From: Tricholoma matsutake
Lineage: Eukaryota > Basidiomycota > Agaricomycetes > Agaricales > Tricholomataceae
Length of the DNA: 64,000 nucleotides
Direction: 5' to 3'
Assembly (NCBI GenBank): GCA_026075535.2
Contig: AP026549.1
Location: 1,240,001-1,304,000, forward strand
The notes beneath the pieces were generated by a model. The model worked only from the letters and a program-made list of their open reading frames with translations. It was not told the origin of the DNA and ran no database searches. Shown here in pieces: positions 46,299-54,901 of this stretch (positions are counted from its first letter, which is position 1; the number at the start of each line of letters is the position of its first letter). Both the position numbers and the translations under genes were made by a program.

Positions 46299-46330
<32 letters not shown>

Positions 46331-46400
46331 GGTGGGAGCAGGAGCAGGAGCAGGACCGAGACCAGGAGCAGGAACAGGAGCGGGAGTGGGAGTGGCATTG
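46150..46400. repeat. GGGAGC/AGGAGC hexamer microsatellite
   Basis: (GGGAGCAGGAGC)n with variants, lying in exon 3 of the Zn2Cys6 gene and encoding its Pro-Ala-Pro-Thr tract on the minus strand. Confidence 0.85.
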
Positions 46401-47150
46401 CCTTCCTCGGCATCTGTCCTTTCTTCCCAATCCACCTCTGCCCTCCTGCTTGGAGTCCTCTCGAGGCAAAACACCTGCTGAGCCATGTAACTGTTGTACA
46501 ATGTAATGGGCTGTGCACCACCAGCCTGCAACCCAAGGTATCCTTCAATGTTGTTCACCCTGTTTTGAAGCAAGTCAACCATTTCCCAGAGTTCTTGTAC
46601 ATGGAGTTGGGACTCCATGAATGACTCTTCATTCCACCATGTATGCTTGTACATGTCTTCCTCCAGTTGGTTTAGACGTCCAGTGAAGGTGGCATAGTCA
46701 GTGGCAGAGGGGTAGGGAGTCAGGGCAGGGAGGGTAGTCGGCTCGGGCTCAGGATCAGCCATGTCAATATCCTCTATGGGTATACATGTTAGTGGTTTTA
46801 TGTGTCATGATATGGAAGAACTAACCTTTGGATTTTCCTTTTTGGCTTGCAGTGAACTGCATAGATGATTCCTCTCCACTGTCTTCACTGGAAAATCGTG
46901 CCTTCTTTGCTTTTCTTCTTGCCGATCCTTTTGCTTTCTTGGTTCTCAGCACTCGATCCATGTCCTCTGGATTGCACCAAATTTTCCCTTTCCCACAGAA
47001 GTAGCAGGCTGTTTTCCCATTCACCTGCTCCCAACACTCATGCCTAAGCCTGACACATCGTGCACACAGCGTTGTTCACAAACTCCCTTGCTGGGGTGCT
47101 CCTTGTGCCGCCCTTGCTGCATTGTGCCACTTCTGCTCCATCCTGGGATT

Positions 47151-47552
47151 GGCACCAGCATCGCTCTCCATCTCCTCATCAAAATCCTCATCCAATCCCC
47201 TGCTACTCTGCACCTCTCGCGGCCTGGGTCTCACTGTGATTGCTGGCAGCATTGGTTGCTGGGCTGGGGCTGGAAGTCTGGATCCTGATGCTTCTGGTTG
47301 GGCCCACATCTTGGCCAGTGCTGGTGCTGCTTCTATCCTTGTTGGTGTCAGGGCACCGGCATCGCTCTCCATCTCCTCATCAAAATCCTCCTCTGATCCC
47401 CTGCTACTCTGCACCTCTCGCGGCCTGGGTCTCACTGTGATTGTTGGCAGCATTGGTCGCTGGGCTGGGGCTGGAAGTCTGGATCCTGATGCTTCTGGTT
47501 GGGCCCGCATCTTGGCCAGTGCTGGTGCCGCTTCTATCCTTGTTGGTGTCAG
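47151..47552. repeat. 201-bp in-frame tandem duplication in the Zn2Cys6 gene
   Basis: The 201-bp unit beginning GGCACCAGCATCGCTCTCC (47151) recurs at 47352 with a few substitutions. It is a multiple of three and doubles a 67-residue acidic-basic segment without breaking the frame. Confidence 0.9.
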
Positions 47553-48115
47553 CGTTGCTGCTGCCATTGCCACTGCCGCTCTTCCTTTCTTTGCCACTGC
47601 CATCCCTGTCTTTGCTGCTGCCGTTCCCGCTGCCATCCCCTTTCCTGCTGCCATCCCCTTTCCCGCTGCCATCCCCTTTCCCGCTGCTGTTCCCTTTCCT
47701 GCTGCAGTGGCCATTCCAACTGCCATCGCCGCTGCTGTTGGTCCAGCCGATGTGGACACAGGACCTGTTATGCCCTTTTTCTCATCAAAGGTCTTCATTG
47801 CCCTCAGTTGACCTTCAATAAACTTCTGGTCCCCTGTCCTGTCTGACTTTGACCATGCTACCACAAATCCCCACAAAAAGGCATCGGCCTGGAAGACAGC
47901 CTGCACATCCTCTGTGAGAACCTCTCTTTGCCAGGCAAATAATGTTTTCTACAATTGGTAAGTGCATCGTTGATCTGATAGCATGCCAATCCACTCACAA
48001 GGGCTGATTTTCTTTCCTTCATCACAGCCTTGATACTTTGGTCCTGAAGGCCATTGCAGATGGATTGCTTGATCTCGCTGATCTGGCCGAGCACTTGTTG
48101 GCATGTAATGTTCAT

Positions 48116-48276
48116 GGTTGATGAGTCAGCTGCAGCAGTAGGGTCGATGTTGAGATAAAAAAGAGTGAAACACTGAAAATCAACAATCACGTGTTGTTGA
48201 TTGATATACAATATATACAAACAAATAATGTCGTGATTAAATGGTATCACTTGTTATCATCTGTGTTATCTATACC
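48116..48276. promoter_or_regulatory. Bidirectional promoter region of the two cargo genes
   Basis: 161 bases separate the ATG of the minus-strand Zn2Cys6 gene (48115) from that of the plus-strand 170-residue gene (48277). The centre is AT-rich with ATATACAATATATACAAACA (48206-48225), which offers TATA-like boxes on both strands. Shared regulation is inferred. Confidence 0.55.
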
Positions 48277-49043
48277 ATGAGCAATCAGCAAACCGACACT
48301 TATATTCCTGATGCATATGTCATTATCCAAGGTGACAATGGGCAGCACTATCTAGTGCCCCATTTTATGATTCCAGCTACCCACCAGGCAATGGAGGCCT
48401 ATTCCAAGAAGGTTGAATGCAATGTGCACATGGCACATGGGGGGGTAAGATTTGCTTCTTTTAGTCTCATTGCTGCCAGCATAGCCATCTTGGCCTGATG
48501 CCATCCTGGGGCCAATGTCATCCTGTTGGCCAATGCCATGTCTTAGCTGATGCCATGTCTTAGCCGATGCCATGTCTTGGCCGATGCCATGTCTTGGCTG
48601 ATGCCGTGTCTTGTTTGCCTCATCTATCCTCTCACTGATGACTTTGCAGTCTGGAAACATGACTGATAAGCCATACTACTATGGATTGGCCCACAACCAG
48701 CTAATGCTACCTGCTGATCCAGTAAGTGCCTTGTCCTCATTTTTATGACTGTTAGTTCATCCTGTTGCAGAAATTGACAGACAGGGAGCTGTTGAGCTGC
48801 CATGCTGAAGTGAAAGCCCTGCAAAACAACATTGGCACCTCATACAAGGATGCCAGTTATCGTCTCTACATGGCCCAGGTTGAGAAGCTGGAACAGCAAG
48901 ATGTCACATTGAAGACATATGCAACCTTGAAGGAAAGGATGGAATATAATCTGAAATCATTCAAACGCAGGTTCTCAGACATTCGAATGAGATCATTGTC
49001 CCATGACGACAAAATGGCCGATCCCGCCGGTTCTCACAATTAG
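48277..49043 (+). CDS. 170-residue protein of unknown function, KDZ-element cargo
   Basis: Three exons, 48277-48444, 48650-48721 and 48771-49043, all introns in phase 0 with gtaaga..tgcag and gtaagt..tgcag borders; the joined frame is 170 codons plus stop with no damage. Start MSNQQTDTYIPDAYVIIQGD; exon 2 gives MTDKPYYYGLAHNQLMLPAD; exon 3 (LTDRELLSCHAEVKALQNNI) gives a helical, coiled-coil-like segment with SYKDASYRLYMAQVEKLEQQ and a basic end (FKRRFSDIRMR). I recognise the exon-3 motif as one repeated in Agaricomycete genomes but know no function. Divergent to the Zn2Cys6 gene inside the same transposon. It is the only gene of the element that still looks intact, which argues for recent activity or selection. 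Confidence 0.7.
48485..48615. repeat. GATGCC(A/G)TGTCTTGGC tandem repeat in intron 1
   Basis: About six units of 17-22 bp (GCCGATGCCATGTCTTGGCT) fill intron 1 of the 170-residue gene and make it 205 nt, long compared with the other introns here. Confidence 0.85.
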
Positions 49044-49409
49044 CTAGTACCAACATTGCTGTTTTAGCTAGGATGAACACTGCTGTTTTGTTGATTTTGT
49101 TCATTCATTCATACTGCCTGCGCCCATTGTGTGTCTGGTTTGCTAATGCCCATTGCCAATGCTCTTGATATATAGATTTCCACCCCAAAGTGTCTGTCTG
49201 CTGCTGCCGATGTTGATGTCAATGTCAATTTCTGTGCCACCATGTCTGCTGATGCCGATGCTGATGGCTGTGACTATTTCATCAACGGTATTAGATTCTT
49301 ACAGCACATCTATGCTGATGCTGATGCTGATGCCGATGCTGATGCCGATGCCAAATACTGTGTCCAATGCTATCTCATAGGTACAAGCAAGAATTGTAAA
49401 AAACCTGTT

Positions 49410-49814
49410 TGGTAGGTCTGCACTACATAGAATGAATTATTGCATCATTGCCCATAGCTAGGCCATACAGTCTCCTATGCACATCTATACCAAGCATTGT
49501 AATTCACTATAGTACACACAGCTAGGTCGTACTGTTGTTATGGGGAAGTGCCTGATGCCGATGCCATACCTCTATGCCGATGCCGTTGCCATTGCCATTG
49601 CCAAGTACCATGTATGCTATCTCTGATCTGTATATTATTAACATTCTTCATAGTGTATCACAAGCAAGAATTGTAAAAGTGTATTCATTTGATACTAGTA
49701 CATGTTATACATACTATGAGAGCATTTGACAGCATCCACCGAACCCGTATCATTCGGTACACTGTATGCATTCGATAGACCGTATTATTTGGTACAGTGT
49801 AGCTTACCTATGTG
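49410..49814. repeat. Right terminal inverted repeat of the KDZ element
   Basis: Reverse complement of 36383-36725 with indels, including the two GTACC(A/G)AAT(A/G)ATAC-type blocks (49748-49763 and 49781-49796), the CATAGTATGTATAACATGTACT stretch and a GATGCCGATGCC tract. The bases 49044-49409 between it and the 170-residue gene contain further GATGCTGATGCCGATGCC microsatellite and no gene. Confidence 0.85.
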
Positions 49815-51972
49815 CTAAGCTATCCCGCATGCATTCTGTGAACTCATTCACCATCTCGATGTGTGAGGGAGTTTGGCAAGGTTCAAATCCCATGTGTGGA
49901 TGTCATCCAGTGTCTAAGAGGAAAGGGGTCTGTTGAGTGGAGGCATGGACATGGTTGTTGTATCCAAACTTGGCCAATGGGAGAAGATCGTCCCAATCGT
50001 CCTGGCATTCATTGACAAAGATGTGGATGTACTGCTCCAGTTCCTGGTTGACTCGCTCAGTCTGGCTGTCAGTTTGTGGGTGATAAGCAGTCAAAGCAAG
50101 GAGTTTGATCCCCAGGAGTCGGTACAGCTCACAAGTGAACTCTGCCATGAACTGAGGGCCATGATCAGAGAGGAAAGTGCCAGGAAGTCCATGTAATTTC
50201 CACACATGGTGGAGGTAGAGTCGGGCGGCACCCAGGGCACTGACAGTGGTGTGAGTGGGAATGAAGTGAGCACGTTTTCCCACTGAATCAACTGTGCACA
50301 TCACCACATCAAACCCATTTGACTCTGGTAACTCCACCACATGGTCAACACTGAGAACATCCCAACGACTCTCTGGAACAGGAAGAGGGTGTAGCTCGCC
50401 AATGGGTTTGCGACAAGGAACCTTGGTGCATAAGCAAAGGTCACAAGTGCAACAATACTGACCAATGAGGCATGACATTTGTGGCCACCAATAATTCTGT
50501 GAGGTGAGCTCCAAGGTCTTCCAGCGTCCAGGATGACCAGCAATCTGTGAGTCATGGTGTTGGGATATGATGTGCCAGTGAAGGTCTGGGTCATTGGGAA
50601 CGTAGATGCGGTCCCTGAAATACAACAAGTCCTCTTTTTCAGCCCACTCTGCCGCACACAAGGAAAGGGTGGATCCCTTCCTCAGTTCCTTAACAGCTTG
50701 GGCAACAACATCCTCATGTAAACTGCTATGGTTTGCACAATGAATGTCACATAGGATGTCCCACTCCTCACCCTGGGGTGCGATGCCTTCCAGTGCCCGA
50801 ATGGTGAACAGGTCTGGCTGCAACAACACAATGTTTTGGTTGTCATTGCTGCCATCCCCATGGTCTGCACATCGGGAGAGGGCATCGGTCTTCCCCATGC
50901 TGCGACCCGGACACGGAGAAGTCAAATCTGGATAGATACAAGGACCAACAAGCTTGACGATGGTTCAATTTCTTGGCCATCATAAAGTACTCAAGATTCT
51001 TGTGATCCATCCAAATTTCCACCTTGTGTTGGGCACCCTCGAGGAAGTGTTGCCACTCCTCAAGCGCATGCATTATTGCCAACATCTCCTTGTCATGGAT
51101 CTCGTAGTTTCGCTCTAAAGTACTAAGGCTTTTGGAGTAGAACGCAACAGGATGCCACTTCTGGTCTTCCGGAGACTGCTGAGACAACATGGCACTTGTC
51201 GCAAAGTCAGAACTGTCGGCTTCTACATGAAAAGGACGTGAATCATCAGCAAAGGTAAGGGTGGGAGCGGAAGTGACCATCTCTTTAAGCCTTTCGAATG
51301 CCTCCTGTTGTGCATTATCCCACCTCCATGCCTCCTTTCCTGTCAAGTTGAACAGTGGTCGTGCATGATGTGAGAAATCCTTGATAAAATGCCGATAGAA
51401 ATTGATGAAGCCCAGGAAAGACTGCACCTCTTTCTTGTTCATGGGTGTTGGCCAAGCTGTGACCCCATTCACCTTGATAGGATCCATCTCCACTTGACCC
51501 TCTGAGATAATCAGGCCAAGGTACTCGATCTTGGTCTTCTCAAACTCGCATTTGTCCTGACGAAGATAGAGTTTGTACCATTGAAGCCATTCTAGGATGA
51601 GGTGCGTGATGCGACGGTGCTCTTCAACTGTGCGAGTGAAGATGAGGATGTCATCGAGATAGATGCAGACAACACCTTCGAGGATGAGGTCATGAAAGAT
51701 GTTGTTCATCTTGGTCTGAAAGGTGGCAGGGCTATTAGTAAGGCCAAAGAACATGACAAGCGGTTCAAAAAGACCACAGTTGGTACGAAAGGCTGCCTTC
51801 CACTCATCTCCCTCCTTTATCCTCACATTATTGTAGCCCCAACAGACATTGAGCTTGGTGAAGTATTGGGCTCCACGGAGCTGGCTCATGAGTTCAGAGA
51901 TGAGGGGTAGTGGGTAGCAATTTTTGACCGTGATGTTGTTGAGCCTTCTGTAGTCTTGAACCGGTCGAAGTG
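49815..51972 (-). pseudogene. Gypsy-4 RT, RNase H and integrase, upstream half
   Basis: Begins abruptly at about 51972 in RT (NNITVKNCYPLPLI region) and runs left: FTKLNVCWGYNNVRIKEGDE, the catalytic YLDDILIF, RNase H (VEADSSDFATSAMLSQQ, IWMDHKNLEYF), a frameshift near 50915, GKTDALSRCADH, the integrase zinc finger (HHDSQIAGHPGRWKTLEL...CDLCLCTKVP), LSVDHVVELPESNGFDVV, LSDHGPQFMAEF and YHPQTDSQTERVNQELEQYI. A TGA at 49900 stands where Arg is expected. The frame then reaches the 7-bp duplication at 49815-49821 and resumes at 36382. Gag, protease and 5' LTR are missing. Confidence 0.88.
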
Positions 51973-52508
51973 AGGGTTAGGGTGGAACTGGATCTTGGGT
52001 CAACACTCTCAATGCTGAATCGACTTCTTCAATGGCACTCAACTGATTCCCATCAGCTGGGTTATGGGACCGGTCACCAGGGGGTTCTGAATCCAAACCA
52101 CCTTTAGTCCTGGCTCAGGCGGCCTTCTTCTTTACTTTCATAGAGGACATGTCAGTTGGGCTGGGGTCCATCGTGGGTAGTGTCAAACTCAGATCACGAG
52201 TCTAAATGAACGGTTGGTGGTGGTGTCAGGGTTGATTTTGATATTACAGCACGATATGATGTTTGCGAAGGCGAAGTTGAGTGGATATTCTTTTGGTAAA
52301 ATAATGGATTTGAGTGTTCAAAAAAGTGTAGTAAATTGGAGGGGGTAGACTTATATCACACGCCGCAAGAACACAATTAACATATATTTTGCTGTGTGTA
52401 AAAAAGTCTGTCGTTGTAATTAAAACCAGCCCTTATAAAGGGACCAGTGGCTTGTGCAAACACTAAGTAAATATATGTAAATACTGGGCATCACCCCAGA
52501 TCACTACA
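51973..52508 (-). mobile_element. LTR and gag-like start of another retroelement
   Basis: On the minus strand an LTR of 182 bp runs from TGTAGTGATCTGG (52508) to CCAATTTACTACA (52327), with CCTTTATAAGGGC as TATA box. A frame starts at about 52171 (MDPSPTDMSSMKVKKKAA, TGA, ARTKGG...) and stops resembling anything near 51973, where Gypsy-4 RT begins. It could be the 5' end of Gypsy-2, whose protease lies at 35.4 kb beyond the nested insertions; that is inference. Confidence 0.6.
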
Positions 52509-53243
52509 CATTGCCTGGCCCACGATGAGCTGCTTTGGGTTCCTCTCTCGCTTCCACCTCCCTCAAAGTGCCCTTTCCATCTGACTCGGTGCTGGAATCA
52601 ATGTCCGTCTCATCCTCCACAATACAGTTTCTCTTCTTTGGCGGAGCTGATTTTTTTGTAACTTTGCGCTTTCTTTTTCGTTCCCTTTTTTCTCACTACG
52701 AGTCTTCATAATAACCTAGGACTACTGATGTGGACATAAATCTCACCAATTCACGACCATATTCAGTCTCACTCATGAGTTCTTCCCTGTCACTCCCATA
52801 AATTTGCTCAGGTGCCTCATCACTACTATGCTTCAGAGGTTGGTATGTTTTATCCTTTCCGTCGTCATCTTTAGTTTTATTGGAAAGAGCAGGCACATCA
52901 TCTGAACTTGAAGGCGAGTTGACAAAATAACCATGCTTCTCAAGTTTGCTCGCTGATAACAAGGCGCCGTTTTCGATGGCACCCATCTGGTTTAGATGCA
53001 TCATTCGGGATGGCAATTTTTAATTGAGGTACTGTTCATAATCCAGGTAAGCTTTTATTATTATAGCTAATCTCAAATTCTATTGCACTAACCTTGAGCT
53101 TGGCGGGGTTTAGTGGTTGCTTCCACTGTCCGAAAATAAGAGTCAACACCCTGAGCACAATCAGTTGCTTGCCGCTTTCATTTTTGGTCATCAGACAAGA
53201 TATTTTTAGGATCAGGGTTGTCTTGACTCTGGTGTTGCGGCAT
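52505..53243 (-). pseudogene. Hypothetical protein with acidic and basic tail, cut by an LTR
   Basis: Minus strand: MPQHQSQDNPDPKNILSDDQ at 53243, a TGA, RQATDCAQGVDSYFRTVEAT, a GT-AG intron near 53093-53036, then 53016-52696 (MMHLNQMGAIENGALLSASK, SDDVPALSNKTKDDDGKDK). After TAG and TGA the same frame continues with a Lys-rich NLS-like stretch (VTKKSAPPKKR) and an acidic segment (VEDETDIDSSTESDG) to 52505, where the stop codon is supplied by the LTR end TGTAG. No domain recognised. Confidence 0.4.
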
Positions 53244-53729
53244 GGTCGTCGAGATTGAGAGATTATCAGTGAAACAATTGATATAAAAATTCTGAGCTGT
53301 CAGGCTCAGGCTTCAAGCAAACTGTTTAACCATTTACATACTGTATAACTACTGTATACCCCTCCCTGGCTCTGGAGGCCTAAACGTAAACGTAAACAGT
53401 TATGGAATAAACTGTTTAAAACAGTTATATAGATAGTACGGTTGGAGCCTTAAGTCAGACACCCAGCCACACCTACTTTCCCAACTTCGGACGTCGAGTT
53501 CAAGAACTCTCGTATGCTTGCTTTGACTTCTTGCGGGAGACAGTCTTGCAGTTTGGGTTGAGGCATTTCTGGATCAGAGTCACTATGATGATGAACCGGT
53601 TAGTGTATTGTGAGACTGATATTTTCCGTTATTGACGACAAAGGTTCAGGGAAGTAGACCAAGTGGGCGTCCTGATGGCCAGATCGCAGTCATGGTACGG
53701 CATCTCTCTCGTTGTAACTCTACTGGCCC
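53244..53729. other. Gene-less stretch
   Basis: AT-rich DNA with a small AAACGTAAACGTAAACAGTT repeat near 53383; no coding or repeat signal that I can name. Confidence 0.4.
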
Positions 53730-54032
53730 ATGTTAACTGTGCAGAACCCGGCCGTTTTGCCAACCACACCGCCTACATCGTCCCGCCGTCACGATAAAGG
53801 AAAATCCCGGGCAGTCGATCCACCTATCTCCAATCGCCCACTGCATCCCACAACGTCCTGTGGTCCACATGCTGGCCCCAGCAGAAAGCGAAAGCAGCGC
53901 GATAATTTGGACACCTCCGTGAATCTTCAACCACCGCTCAAGTGGTTGCGATTGAACATGTCCCGTGAGTCATCGTGCCAGAATGGCTCTGGTAAGAAGC
54001 AATCACAATCAACAGTTCTTCACCGCAAATAA
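53730..54032 (+). CDS. Hypothetical Ser/Pro/basic protein
   Basis: A 100-residue frame (MLTVQNPAVLPTTPPTSSRR) rich in Pro, Ser and basic residues, with nuclear-localisation-like GPSRKRKQRD. Codons look ordinary for a fungal gene and there is no damage, but no domain is seen. It could be the first exon of a longer gene whose remainder is gone. Low-complexity composition makes the call weak. Confidence 0.3.
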   Translation: MLTVQNPAVLPTTPPTSSRRHDKGKSRAVDPPISNRPLHPTTSCGPHAGPSRKRKQRDNLDTSVNLQPPLKWLRLNMSRESSCQNGSGKKQSQSTVLHRK

Positions 54033-54901
54033 CCGCTGTAGATTCCCACAACTCCAGCGCACCAGAGGTACTGGTCTCGAATTGGGCAACGGTCGGTTTT
54101 CTCAGGCTATTGTGTTGTGAGCAAATGTAGGGACAAAATAGGGCTGTCAGGAATTGGCGACGCAACACGTGGCCATCCTGGACAGCCATGTTTGCATCAC
54201 AGCACTGGTTTCGGTTTAAATTGGAACATACAAGGAAAGCGAGCCCTTGCTCATTCATAACCCTAAACCCTTAGCCATTTGGCAATCGTTCCTGAACCAA
54301 CAAATACCAACATCCTTGACGTTGGGCTCAGCACATGGTGTGGCCCACAATTGAAGTAGATCGACTGTCATCTACAATTTTGAAATTTGTTGTCTGGCTA
54401 CGGGAGACTAGGTGTGGCCCATACTCCCACACCTCGATGGCTCTACTTTTTTGACAATTGGATCGGTCCTTGGGTTAGGTCCTTGGGTTAGGTGATCCAT
54501 CGCCTCGAAATGAGAGGTTTTTTTAGTAGGAGATTTCACGTAAAAGTGGTGCCGACCTAGTCTGAATCGAACTCTCACTGTCCGACACAGCTTCAACCGT
54601 TGCACTGCTATGAGCATGGACCTGGGGGTTCTGCCTCAGGTACTTTTCCTTCAGTCGTCGTATGGAAGCTGCTCCGGGGTACCATGTCAAATGATCAAAG
54701 TTCCATTGGTCGATCGGTTGAGTTTCATCGACTATGGACCATGGTATTCTAAGTAAGATTCAATACTTTGTTCGGCAGACATAAGTGCTCACCAAAGAAT
54801 GAGGCAGTCCTCGATGCCAAGTCCATGTCGTGGGCAAGCTCTTTACGGTCACGTTCTGTTCGAACATCTCAGGGCGGTACACTATCAAATAAAAGGTTTG
54901 G
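54033..54901. other. Gene-less stretch with a tRNA-like segment
   Basis: On the minus strand around 54625-54548 AGAGTTCGATTCAGACTAGG with GTCGGCACCA resembles the T-arm/B-box and 3' end of a tRNA, and a TAGCAGTGCAACGGTTGAAGC block lies upstream in the D-arm position. Stems do not pair well enough to call a tRNA gene; a tRNA-derived SINE head is possible. A short direct repeat GGTCCTTGGGTTAGGT occurs at 54467 and 54482. Confidence 0.35.

Larger units (their letters stand above)
45674..48115 (-). pseudogene. Zn2Cys6-coiled-coil protein, KDZ-element cargo, one nonsense codon
   Basis: Three exons fit: 48115-47999, 47948-46826 and 46773-45674, with introns of 50 and 52 nt (gtgagt..gtag, gttagt..atag) and phases that match; total 780 codons. 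Exon 1 starts MNITCQQVLGQISEIKQ; exon 2 gives REVLTEDVQAVFQADAFLWG with FVVAWSKSD, then AAGKGM repeats and a 67-residue tandem duplication (TPTRIEAAPALAKM...). At codon 330 is TGA, and directly after it in the same frame Cys at 334, 337, 344, 354, 357 and 364 give C-x2-C-x6-C-x9-C-x2-C-x6-C, the fungal binuclear zinc cluster pattern. Then a Lys-rich NLS-like stretch, a predicted coiled coil (RLNQLEEDMYKH...LLQNRVNNIEGYL), a PA-repeat and a basic end. Probably nuclear DNA-binding; role in transposition is inference. Confidence 0.75.
36383..49814. mobile_element. 13.4-kb KDZ-type DNA transposon with cargo genes
   Basis: Ends CAGATAGGTAAGCTACA (left) and TGTAGCTTACCTATGTG (right) are inverted repeats extending over more than 300 bp. 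The element is flanked by CTAAGCT at 36376-36382 and 49815-49821. It disrupts a gypsy integrase that is in frame across the duplication. Inside are a KDZ transposase pseudogene, a Zn2Cys6 protein gene, a divergent 170-residue gene, a gene fragment at 40209-40761 and a truncated gypsy (37045-40208). Confidence 0.9.

Noticed and set aside
45977..46624. Plus-strand frame rich in Ser-Gly-Ser-Arg, and a Leu-rich minus-strand frame
   Set aside because: Both are alternative frames of the hexamer repeat in exon 3 of the Zn2Cys6 gene.
47122..47846. Plus-strand Ala/Leu/Cys-rich frames
   Set aside because: Antisense of the repeat-rich exon 2 of the Zn2Cys6 gene; no introns or motifs of their own.
36383..49814. 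TET/JBP oxygenase as KDZ cargo
   Set aside because: I looked for the HxD...H dioxygenase motif set in all frames of the element and did not find it.
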